20,813 nucleotides of DNA, taken from JAGLQA01 sp023135565 (GTDB taxonomy: Bacteria; Acidobacteriota; Aminicenantia; UBA2199). Below are positions 14,701 to 20,650 of the stretch, piece by piece. The notes beneath the pieces are model-generated. The model was not told the DNA's origin, searched no databases, and was given only the letters and a program-made list of their open reading frames with translations. Position numbers and translations under genes: made by a program. Positions within the stretch are counted from its first letter, which is position 1, and every line of letters begins with the position of its first letter. The stretch is taken from the NCBI GenBank assembly GCA_030639305.1, contig DAOWCY010000125.1:1-20813 (forward strand), in the 5' to 3' direction.

Positions 14701-15452
14701 CTTTGTTTGCGCTGGCGGTTTTCGTTTATTGGACTATCCGCAAGCTGCCCGAACGCAGAGAGCGGGACAGGCTGATAGATAATTTGCAGCCCTTATTTTT
14801 GGAATTGGTTTTTGCTTTCTCGATTCTTACTATTGCCGTGGAAGTAGACCTGCGCTGGTTGGTGTTGTGGTGGATCGGCGGCGCCATCGGCTGCCTGATA
14901 TTGGGCGGTTTTTTGAAAGGCGAGAAATCTCGGGTGCGGTTTTATGCGCTGCTGTTGTTTTGGGCATCCACGGTTCATGTCGCCATATTGCCTCACGCCG
15001 GTGATTGGACGATCAACGTGGCCGCTATCTTTTTGCAATTTGTTTTTATCGTGTTGATGCACCGGCTGCCTTTCTTAGAAGGCATTGTTTTCCCGAAAGT
15101 GTTGGGCTTTTTATCTCCTGTGGTTGAAGCATTCGGGAAAAAGAAGAACTTATGGATTCATTATCCTTTATTTATAAGTGTGGCTATTTTCTTGTTCCAG
15201 GCTTTCAGCAGAGCGGTTTTGACTTTGCTCTGGGTGGTGGAGTGTTTCGCCATATTTATTTTGAGTGTGATATTAAAAGAGAATCACTTTCGTTATTTGG
15301 CCATGACCGGGTTAGGGTTGGTTTTGGTCCGGTTGTTTTTTTACGATTTGGCCAAATCGGACACCCTGACCCGGGCGGTGGTATTTATCGGGGTAGGTGT
15401 TATCATGCTGGTCATTTACTCTCTATTTAACAAGTACAAAGAACGCTTTTAG
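11778..15452 (+). CDS. DUF2339-like giant polytopic membrane protein
   Basis: A 1224-aa protein. It begins with hydrophobic segments (about 1-35), a coiled coil (about 48-75, IENLQERIKILETRISKLSR) and an acidic Glu/Pro/Ala-rich linker (about 85-185). Then comes WDKLQKKFIENWTGILGSII leading into well over twenty hydrophobic helices, ending with LVIYSLFNKYKERF. The sequence FIENWTGILGSIITVMGVAF and the overall layout match DUF2339-type membrane proteins, whose function is unknown. No transport or enzyme motif was recognised. Three internal sections look related, each with an aromatic FHxY-type helix start and an ETxLF segment, suggesting internal duplication. The ribosome site is weak (TAGG), and the ATG follows a four-codon leader frame. 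It is monocistronic, and a palindromic repeat begins directly at its stop. Confidence 0.75.
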   Translation: MIITILFFAGVLSGVYRSIVPFMIGLVVSMLVLSRQMYNMRKQGVGFNYKGVIENLQERIKILETRISKLSRERTQPFTAAKEEVLLTPLTGEDAAEVSLEEETRAATVEQYEAMAGFKTTGAGEAETAAPGKEPGAGDVAAGEEIPADEETEVPPEEVEKVKAEEAGEIKIEPPQPKVPGTWDKLQKKFIENWTGILGSIITVMGVAFFGVYLALKIAPLGRFMMITAFAGALFGLFLYLRSKPNWLQLALWLRSSAGAIFLFACVGAGGIKGLQWILNPLWALVVLCAGIAVNVYLGYSSGKQVFASLHVLLSLIALSIAPQSLTILIVATIVTLFGVDLTHREKWQYHLLLSISLFFIFHLYWYYSVGVGEISRSENLTAIIAVALVSVQALLVHYRSIYRTAAFEFLPFFVHFVNWFYFGIGLYLHSFGSIWKPIILSAGAAAAFFLARRARSIGTRWLYLTDTLAAQAIALFALYSLSRWKLVDPYFIVGMMFFETMLFLVIMIVEEEKLLSAVGTALKYALGAVLLIWAWTTLESSEITLMYRVLITLGLCLIFAAAFHVYLLKRFSKNYDSLCQTKGYEWLPFLLYFVYGFYAAGASYLFFLRWDWKAAAVAGLSAAAFVLGRYAKSLGQKALHVTGTLVGQGLALAAILALEYMGVDYIFILGLMFLETLLFLFVVTKGESKTLRRTGIVVLIILFIILLVITFDNLDTEDRDILFKNALTLSVCLFWATLFHLYTIKKYGEKFASFGMPGGKDGEKDYRVSWIGIFTGLLLVCILNNLHHIEGVEYIMAAVGVLFLYIRRRCQSNGLGIGLMFFLPWFFAIGWGAKTASLTMNDTIVNKLIYGFPYLTLFFAAAWMSYIACSKRHFKVFGIYLFYIQAAILLYYIFQPISPFAVGVSWLVLAVLTLELARGLRKKYGGKMIEKGAADRYLLHMSYLLTVFFLIRHIFLHLRTDGVIGDVSLRLAVALFALAVFVYWTIRKLPERRERDRLIDNLQPLFLELVFAFSILTIAVEVDLRWLVLWWIGGAIGCLILGGFLKGEKSRVRFYALLLFWASTVHVAILPHAGDWTINVAAIFLQFVFIVLMHRLPFLEGIVFPKVLGFLSPVVEAFGKKKNLWIHYPLFISVAIFLFQAFSRAVLTLLWVVECFAIFILSVILKENHFRYLAMTGLGLVLVRLFFYDLAKSDTLTRAVVFIGVGVIMLVIYSLFNKYKERF

Positions 15453-15511
15453 CCCCACCCCACCACGTGGGGAGGGGATAAGCCGCTCCGCCGCAGGGAG
15501 TGCTTTTGATT
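15453..15511 (+). repeat. Palindromic repeat family A, intergenic copy
   Basis: It starts immediately after the stop codon of the membrane protein gene. The order is CCCCAC, CACGTGGGG, GATAAGCCGCT (15477-15487), a GCGG/CCGC palindrome, and GCAGGGAGTGCTTTTG. The element inside the ATPase gene (3160-3211, opposite strand) has the same order of blocks with only scattered differences and small indels. It has no T-run, so it is a mobile palindrome more than a terminator. Confidence 0.75.
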
Positions 15512-15523
15512 CTAAATAATAAG

Positions 15524-15564
15524 AAGTTTTGTTCAAACTTTTTCAAAAGTTTGGCCGCCGGAGG
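15524..15564 (+). repeat. Hairpin repeat family B, copy 2
   Basis: AAGTTTTGTTCAAACTTTT, a variable T, CAAAAGTTTGGCC and GCCGGAGG match the reverse complement of 7265-7317, lacking only its 12-bp extra block. The centre is a perfect CAAACTTTT/AAAAGTTTG stem. It follows directly after the family A repeat. Confidence 0.75.
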
Positions 15565-15583
15565 TGATCGATCTTTATTTTTT

Positions 15584-15612
15584 TTGACTGCCCGGGGAAG
15601 ATAGTTTATAAT
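15584..15612 (+). promoter_or_regulatory. Strong promoter with no gene behind it
   Basis: TTGACT (15584-15589), a 17-base spacer, then perfect TATAAT (15607-15612). This is among the best promoters in the window, yet no open frame with a ribosome site follows for 340 bases. It would transcribe the region 15619 onwards. Confidence 0.6.
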
Positions 15613-15618
15613 TAACCC

Positions 15619-15830
15619 GGTTAGTTTTAAAGCACGGTTTGTTGTCTAAGAGTTTCCACGCCTTTTTGAAGCGATTTTCACCCCAAAAAGCCATTTTTTT
15701 GAATAAGAATTTATTTCATCTCGAAAAGATAAATCAAACTCGCGTTTATTATATTCCCAATCATTGGTTTTTGTTGTTCGGTGTGGAACTGGTTTGTTAG
15801 CCTTCGCAAAATTCCAGGTTGCGAAGGGCA
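15619..15830 (+). ncRNA. Candidate structured non-coding RNA upstream of purA
   Basis: The stretch after the strong promoter can form a long-range helix: GTTTCCACGCC (15652-15662) with GGTGTGGAAC (15780-15789), ten pairs with one bulged U, extended by CTAA/TTAG (15646-15649 with 15797-15800). An inner stem ATTTAT/ATAAAT (15709-15714 with 15729-15734) and a closing 9-bp hairpin (15801-15827) add to this. The extended rod-like outline and length of about 200 bases recall 6S-type RNAs, but no conserved sequence was identified. A long purA leader is the alternative. Confidence 0.3.
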
Positions 15831-15848
15831 GCGATTATATGATATAAT
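15801..15848 (+). promoter_or_regulatory. purA promoter overlapped by an inverted repeat
   Basis: TTGCGA (15819-15824), 18 bases, then TATAAT (15843-15848) with an extended -10 (TGA before it). The -35 lies within the right arm of a perfect inverted repeat, CCTTCGCAA (15801-15809) and TTGCGAAGG (15819-15827). It could be a repressor site controlling purine synthesis, or the 3' hairpin of an upstream RNA. Confidence 0.5.
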
Positions 15849-15893
15849 AACTGCGCCAAAGGTCGGTAAAATTTCTCAAAATAGTAAACGAAA

Positions 15894-15922
15894 GAAAAAA
15901 GGGACGGCGTCCCTATTTTTTT
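15894..15922 (+). terminator. Terminator-like hairpin in the purA leader
   Basis: GGGAC-GGC-GTCCC (15901-15913), preceded by seven A and followed by TATTTTTTT. It lies between the purA promoter and the ATG at 15952, so unless readthrough is controlled it would reduce purA expression. The stem is short. GGACGGCGTCC also occurs in the HEPN insert, so a repeat origin is possible. Confidence 0.45.
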
Positions 15923-15951
15923 GTTGAACATCAATCATAGGAGGCAGCAGC

Positions 15952-17217
15952 ATGAACTTAGCAGTAATCGGACTTCAATGGGGCGACGAAGGCAAAGGCA
16001 AAGCAATAGACTACCTCGCTTCGGGTTTCGACGTAGTGGTTCGTTACCAGGGCGGACACAATGCCGGGCATACTATTTATTATAAAGGCCAAAAAATTAT
16101 CCTCCACCTGCTCCCATCGGGAATTTTTTCCCCGGGCACCACTTCGGTTATCGGCAATGGCGTGGTGATCAACCCCCTGCAATTAATAAAAGAGATCGAA
16201 AATGTCAAAAAATACGGCGTTACATTAGAAAAATTCGTGGTGAGCTATTTCGCCCCTCTCATTCTCCCGGAACACCAGCGCTTAGATATCGTTTTTGAAA
16301 ATTCCCGCTATATCAAAATCGGCACTACCAAACGGGGCATCGGCCCGGCTTACGAAGATTTAACCGGCAGGAGGGCGATTTTCGCCAGGGATCTGCTGGA
16401 CAAAGATGATTTCTATAAGAAAGTCAAACCCCTCAACAAATATTACAATAAATTGATCGGCGCCTACGACGGAGAAAAAGTAGAAATCGACCAATACATC
16501 GACGAATATATCGAGGCCGGAAAAATACTAAAACCTTTTGCCCAAAATACGGTTTACTTGCTGAATGAATATTTCCGCCGGGGACGCAGTATCCTTTTCG
16601 AAGGCGCCCAGGGTATCCTCTTAGATATCAATTTCGGCACCTATCCTTTTGTCACCTCCTCGAATCCTTCAGTAGGCGGCATCTTCGCCGGTACAGGTTT
16701 GTCCCATAAGGCAATGGGACAAATTACCGGCATTAGCAAAGCCTATACCACCAGGGTAGGCGGCGGGCCATTCCCCGCCGAACTATCGGGCGAAAGCGCC
16801 GAATTTTTGCGTGAAAAAGGAAAGGAGTACGGCGCCACCACAGGCAGGCCCCGAAGAGTGGGCTGGTTGGACTTAGTTGCCCTGAAATATGCGCTGATGA
16901 TAAACGGCGTGGACGACGTCTTTTTAACCAAACTCGATGTACTGGACGAGTTCGACGAAATAAACGTGGTCACCGCTTATGAAACAGCCGGTAAAAAAAG
17001 CGACGTTTTCGACCCCTCCATCGACTATCTCAGTTCCGTTAAACCGGTGTTAAAATCCTTCCCCGGCTGGAAAAAAAACACGGGTGAAACCGTGAAATAC
17101 GCGGACCTGCCCCCCCGGGCCCGGGATTATATCGAGTTTATCGAGAATTTTACCGGCGTACCGGTATGCTGTATTTCCGTCGGCGCTGCCCGCGAACAGA
17201 CCATATCGAGAACTTAA
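15952..17217 (+). CDS. purA: Adenylosuccinate synthetase
   Basis: A 421-aa cytosolic enzyme that converts IMP, aspartate and GTP to adenylosuccinate, the first committed step to AMP. All key motifs are present: GLQWGDEGKGK (7-17) with catalytic Asp12, GGHNAGH (34-40) with His40, GTTKRGIGPAYED for IMP binding, LFEGAQGILLDINFGTYPFV followed by TSSNPSVGG, TTRVGGGPFPAEL, TGRPRRVGWLD for nucleotide binding, and LTKLDVLDEFDEI near the guanine site. The length is close to the usual 425-432. The start ATG has AGGAGG 7 bases upstream. It is monocistronic, with a promoter, an operator-like dyad and a terminator-like hairpin upstream, so expression may be regulated at two levels. No other purine gene lies in the window. 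Confidence 0.97.
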   Translation: MNLAVIGLQWGDEGKGKAIDYLASGFDVVVRYQGGHNAGHTIYYKGQKIILHLLPSGIFSPGTTSVIGNGVVINPLQLIKEIENVKKYGVTLEKFVVSYFAPLILPEHQRLDIVFENSRYIKIGTTKRGIGPAYEDLTGRRAIFARDLLDKDDFYKKVKPLNKYYNKLIGAYDGEKVEIDQYIDEYIEAGKILKPFAQNTVYLLNEYFRRGRSILFEGAQGILLDINFGTYPFVTSSNPSVGGIFAGTGLSHKAMGQITGISKAYTTRVGGGPFPAELSGESAEFLREKGKEYGATTGRPRRVGWLDLVALKYALMINGVDDVFLTKLDVLDEFDEINVVTAYETAGKKSDVFDPSIDYLSSVKPVLKSFPGWKKNTGETVKYADLPPRARDYIEFIENFTGVPVCCISVGAAREQTISRT

Positions 17218-17268
17218 GAAAAAGAACTCCGGCTAATTTGACGCATTGCCGGTAAAATTATTGTGAAG

Positions 17269-17298
17269 TTGAAAGTTTTGCTGTATTCATGGTATAAT
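17269..17298 (+). promoter_or_regulatory. Promoter of the histidine kinase
   Basis: TTGAAA (17269-17274), 18 bases, then TATAAT (17293-17298) with an extended -10 (TGG). The surrounding sequence TCATGGTATAATAAT is identical to that before the last gene (18888-18902). Confidence 0.65.
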
Positions 17299-17316
17299 AA
17301 TTTGGAGCTGCCGACA

Positions 17317-17343
17317 ATGGCTTATAAAACGATCAAAATGTGA
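17317..17343 (+). CDS. Eight-residue leader ORF (MAYKTIKM)
   Basis: ATG at 17317 with GGAG about 10 bases upstream opens a frame of eight codons ending at TGA 17341-17343, seven bases before the kinase ATG at 17351. The kinase itself has no clear Shine-Dalgarno sequence, so it probably relies on reinitiation or coupling from this leader. It may also be a chance short frame. Confidence 0.35.
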   Translation: MAYKTIKM

Positions 17344-17350
17344 GCGCTTA

Positions 17351-18766
17351 ATGGACACAGGAAGAATAAAAAAAGTTTTTAGCTTATTCGACACGGTTGT
17401 CGCTTATGAGCAGCCTCGAAGTTTCCGGCAAGAGCTGGAACGCCAGTGCAGCTATATATTGGTGACCACATCGATACTCGCAATGATTGCTTGGATCCCC
17501 TTTGTCCAATTGGATAAAAGCATATACCCGGAAATCCCCGGCATTGTTCTCATCAAGTTGGGCTTTGCTTTAATAGGGGCATTAGCATTTGTATTACATT
17601 TTACTCCATTTTTCAGGAAGCGCAGCTATCTGTTGTTATTCATGATTACCTGTTATTTCGTGGTAGCAGCGGGTACTGTTCTCGGGATTGTCAAAGCAGA
17701 CCCTGTTTATATGGGCGGCTACGCTATGTTGGTACTGATCCTGCCGGTAATACCTTTCAGGAAAATTCATTCTCTACTTATCCTTTCCGTTTCATTGGCT
17801 CTATTTTTTTTAATCGGTTTAAGCAGCGGTATGACATTTGACAGCGAAGAAAAACTATACGGTCTATTGAACCTCGCTGCCGCTGCTGCCGTATCGGTGG
17901 TGGCGATTTTTATCCACAAAAATATCAGGAAAGTCAGTTTTGATAAAAACCAAACGATTCAAGAAACCAATGAAAAATTAAAAGAAGCGACTATGAAAAT
18001 AGTCCAGGTCAACGAAGATCTAAAAAGCGCAAATAGACTTAAAAGCAAACTGCTGGAGATCGTAGCGCATGATCTCAAAAATCCGCTGCAGGTTATTATC
18101 GGTTATACCGACCTGCTGCAAGAAAAGCTGAAAGAAGATCGATATGCATTCGAAAAACTAAATAGGATATATAAATCCAGCGACAATATGATAAAGTTGA
18201 TTTCCAAGCTGCTCAAAGCGCTTACTATTGACAGCGGCAGGTTGGTGCTGAATAAGTCTGATGTGGATATGGCAAAGTTAACGGAGTCGGTAATCGCGGA
18301 TAACCGACACTATTTAGAGAAAAAAAAGCAAACTATAAATTATAATGCCGGTGAGAGCTGCGTGGTTCACGCGGACGAAACACTCTTGAAAGAGGTCATA
18401 GATAATTTACTGAACAATGCGGTGAAATTCTCTCCCCCGGGCAAATCGATATGGGTGAGTCTTAATTGTGACGATTCCATGGTCACATTTAAAATCCGGG
18501 ATGAAGGGCCGGGTTTCGACAAATCGGATAAGGAAAAAATGTTCCAAAGGTTCCGGAAACTGAGCGCCCAGCCTACTGGAGGCGAATCATCCACCGGTTT
18601 AGGACTGGCAATCGTCAAAGACCTGATTGAACTGCACATCGGCGAGATAAGTGTAGAAAGCAAGCCGGGGCAAGGCAGTACTTTTATTGTCAAATTACCT
18701 TGCAGCCAACTCTTGCTTTCCAACCCGGTAAAGGGGTGCGGGGATGCGGCGCACCCACCCTCTTAG
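17351..18766 (+). CDS. Orphan membrane sensor histidine kinase
   Basis: A 471-aa HisKA/HATPase_c kinase. Membrane segments span about 35-190 (roughly six helices), followed by a coiled coil (about 199-232). The H-box is VAHDLKNPLQVIIGY (238-252) with His240; the N-box is DNLLNNAVKFSPPG (351-364); G1 is RDEGPGFD (383-390), F-box MFQRFRKLS (397-405), G2 TGLGLAIVKD (415-424). Short helix-loop-helix-type membrane sensing is likely, because no periplasmic domain of size is visible. No response regulator is adjacent, so it is orphan here. The natural end would be near VKLPCS (447-452). The extra tail, LLLSNPVKGCGDAAHPPS, is encoded partly by a palindromic repeat (18734-18756). The likely start is the ATG at 17351, after an eight-codon leader. 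Confidence 0.92.
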   Translation: MDTGRIKKVFSLFDTVVAYEQPRSFRQELERQCSYILVTTSILAMIAWIPFVQLDKSIYPEIPGIVLIKLGFALIGALAFVLHFTPFFRKRSYLLLFMITCYFVVAAGTVLGIVKADPVYMGGYAMLVLILPVIPFRKIHSLLILSVSLALFFLIGLSSGMTFDSEEKLYGLLNLAAAAAVSVVAIFIHKNIRKVSFDKNQTIQETNEKLKEATMKIVQVNEDLKSANRLKSKLLEIVAHDLKNPLQVIIGYTDLLQEKLKEDRYAFEKLNRIYKSSDNMIKLISKLLKALTIDSGRLVLNKSDVDMAKLTESVIADNRHYLEKKKQTINYNAGESCVVHADETLLKEVIDNLLNNAVKFSPPGKSIWVSLNCDDSMVTFKIRDEGPGFDKSDKEKMFQRFRKLSAQPTGGESSTGLGLAIVKDLIELHIGEISVESKPGQGSTFIVKLPCSQLLLSNPVKGCGDAAHPPS

Positions 18767-18848
18767 AGCAAGTTGAATCATGGATAATTCGGCCATGCAC
18801 ATCCGAACACGGTTGTCACTCCCTAAATCCCTCCCCACGTGGTGGGGC
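18734..18848. repeat. Palindromic repeat pieces at the kinase 3' end
   Basis: GGGTGCG/CGCACCC (18734-18740 and 18750-18756) forms a 7-bp hairpin within the last codons of the kinase; TGCGGCGCACCC (18745-18756) is the reverse complement of 5925-5936. Farther on, CCCTCCCCACGTGGTGGGG (from about 18829) matches, on the opposite strand, the left end of the family A copy at 15453 except for 5 bp. No T-run follows. Confidence 0.6.
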
Positions 18849-18869
18849 TGAATGCTGCCTGCTCCAGTA

Positions 18870-18899
18870 TTGCTAAATATAACGCAATCATGGTATAAT
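18870..18899 (+). promoter_or_regulatory. Promoter of the HEAR-domain gene
   Basis: TTGCTA (18870-18875), 18 bases, then TATAAT (18894-18899) with an extended -10 (TGG). The -35 is weak. The leader is about 29 bases and A-rich. Confidence 0.5.
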
Positions 18900-18934
18900 A
18901 ATCCTTCAAAAGTAAAAAAAAAGGAACGAGGAAG

Positions 18935-20596
18935 ATGTACACAAAAGAACAAATAATCGATGAAATAAAAAGGCTGGCAAATGACCTGGGCACGGAATCC
19001 CTGAGAGCGAGCGATTTCGAACTGCACTCGACCATCCCCATAAGTACATTAAAATACTATTTAGGCTCCTGGCCGCTGGCCCTCAAAGCCGCCGGCGTGG
19101 GAGAGAGCACCCGCGGCTTAGAGACGGGAGACGATGACGAATTACTCAAAGACCTGGTCCGGCTTTATGATAAGTACGGGGAAACCCCAACCTTAGCATT
19201 AATCAAAAAAGAGGGGAAATACAGCGACCGGCTCTATAAGATAAAATGGAATAGCGTGAACGAGGCCTTTTTAATGGCCAAACGGAAGTTTATGAAAAAG
19301 CCCGGTGAAGATAAAAAAGACCTGCCCGGAGAGGACGCGGCGCAAAAAATAGATGATTATTTCGGTATTGCGGATGAACCCGGGCAGGTAATTGCAGGCG
19401 GCCCTACAGAGGAAGAGGCAGCCGGTTTCTTTAGTACTGATGATACGGAAAAGAAAACAATGATCGAGGTGCTGAACCCTGAGGATGAAGAAAAAATAAA
19501 AAGGGAACAGGAAAAAACAAGTAAATTGAAAAAGAAAGCGCCTACGTCTGAAGAGATCGATTTCGGCGCCATGATAGATGAAATCGAGAAAGAGGAGCAA
19601 GAAGAAAAGAGATTAAATAAGATTAACGGGAAAGATAAACCCAAACCGGCAGCACCGGCAAAAACTCCGGCAAAATCCACTGATATTAAAACTGAAATAG
19701 TAGTCCCTAAACCCGGTAAGCCGAAAACAGGGACACCCGGGAAACCCCATGCCGCCAAAACAAAGACAGCGACTGCAAAACCGGTAGAGACAGGAGATAT
19801 AAAAACCGACGAACTGAACCTTAATGAAGTAACCAGGGTACAAAAATCAGCGCATATTGCCATGCCGGCAGCGCCCAAAAAGAAAGAAGCAGGCAAGAGC
19901 ACTGAATCTAAAAAGAAAGGGAAATTCGTTGATTTTAGCGATATCGGTTTAGACGAGGTTAATATAATAAGCGATGCGGAAGACGGAGATATAGAGAAAG
20001 TCGTTGAGGATGACAAAACCAAAGAAATAGATAGGAAAGATATTCCTCTCAGCCCCTTTAAAGATGCGGCCCCCTCGAAAGAACCCCCGAAACCATCCCC
20101 AAAACCATCCCCAAAACCACCGCCTAAACCGCTGTTAAAGCCGCCGCCTAAACCGCCGTCAAGAGCAAGCAAAGAAGAAGCGGAAGGGGATCTCGATGTA
20201 AAAGATATAACCTATATACCCCGCACTATCCCGCCTAAAAAAACCAAAAAGAAACGAAAGGTTTTCGGTGAACCTATCAATTTTCGCGGTTTGAGATTTG
20301 CTCCCTTAAATGAACATGGAGTGCTTTATATATTCGGCATGGTAAGCCAGGACCTGGGGTTTTTGATCGAATCCATCAAACCGGGGTACCCTGCCGGTGA
20401 AGGGATGAGATGTTTTGATAAAAAGAATAATAGCTGGGAACATATACATATCGACTTCGAGTACAAAAGCTCTCATTTTGCGGAGAGAGGGCTCGATGAA
20501 GAGGATTGTGACCTAATCGTCTGCTGGATTCACGATTGGAAAGACTGCCCCATCGAAGTACTGGAACTGCGCTCCACTATCAAACACCTGGAATAG
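18935..20596 (+). CDS. HEAR-repeat protein with nuclease-like C-terminal domain
   Basis: A 553-aa protein in three parts. Residues 2-56 and about 68-118 are two homing-endonuclease-associated repeats (for example TLKYYLGSWPLALKAAGVG), small helical modules that bind DNA in other proteins. Residues 120-440 form a low-complexity Lys/Glu/Pro/Ala-rich linker with a proline-lysine run (SPKPSPKPPPKP). Residues 444-553 form a compact domain: FRGLRFAPLNEHGVLYIFGM, HIDFEYKSSHF (505-515), CDLIVCWIHDWKDCPIEVLE (525-544). I recall this last domain in other HEAR-type proteins; the E-x-K at 509-511 and D526 recall PD-(D/E)xK nucleases. Where I expect a PD motif, this protein has YPAGEG (485-490), so activity may be altered or lost. 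AAGGA lies about 9 bases upstream of the ATG. Monocistronic. Confidence 0.65.
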   Translation: MYTKEQIIDEIKRLANDLGTESLRASDFELHSTIPISTLKYYLGSWPLALKAAGVGESTRGLETGDDDELLKDLVRLYDKYGETPTLALIKKEGKYSDRLYKIKWNSVNEAFLMAKRKFMKKPGEDKKDLPGEDAAQKIDDYFGIADEPGQVIAGGPTEEEAAGFFSTDDTEKKTMIEVLNPEDEEKIKREQEKTSKLKKKAPTSEEIDFGAMIDEIEKEEQEEKRLNKINGKDKPKPAAPAKTPAKSTDIKTEIVVPKPGKPKTGTPGKPHAAKTKTATAKPVETGDIKTDELNLNEVTRVQKSAHIAMPAAPKKKEAGKSTESKKKGKFVDFSDIGLDEVNIISDAEDGDIEKVVEDDKTKEIDRKDIPLSPFKDAAPSKEPPKPSPKPSPKPPPKPLLKPPPKPPSRASKEEAEGDLDVKDITYIPRTIPPKKTKKKRKVFGEPINFRGLRFAPLNEHGVLYIFGMVSQDLGFLIESIKPGYPAGEGMRCFDKKNNSWEHIHIDFEYKSSHFAERGLDEEDCDLIVCWIHDWKDCPIEVLELRSTIKHLE

Positions 20597-20599
20597 AGA

Positions 20600-20650
20600 T
20601 TAGGAGGAATCAGGAGGAGATCGGGAGGACTCAGAGGGGCTCAAGAGGAC
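20600..20650 (+). repeat. Five degenerate 10-11 bp purine-rich repeats
   Basis: Units TTAGGAGGAA, TCAGGAGGAGA, TCGGGAGGAC, TCAGAGGGGC and TCAAGAGGAC follow each other just after the stop codon of the last gene. Several contain a perfect AGGAGG or GGAGG, yet no start codon follows at a suitable distance, so they are not ribosome sites. Confidence 0.6.

Noticed and set aside
15952..17217. Chance that purA is a divergent or archaeal-type short enzyme
   Set aside because: Length (421 aa) and motifs are standard bacterial; nothing is missing.
19357..20172. A 271-codon minus-strand frame within the HEAR gene
   Set aside because: Composed of Gly/Ser/Phe/Leu runs that mirror the Lys/Pro/Glu-rich linker on the plus strand; no start signals.
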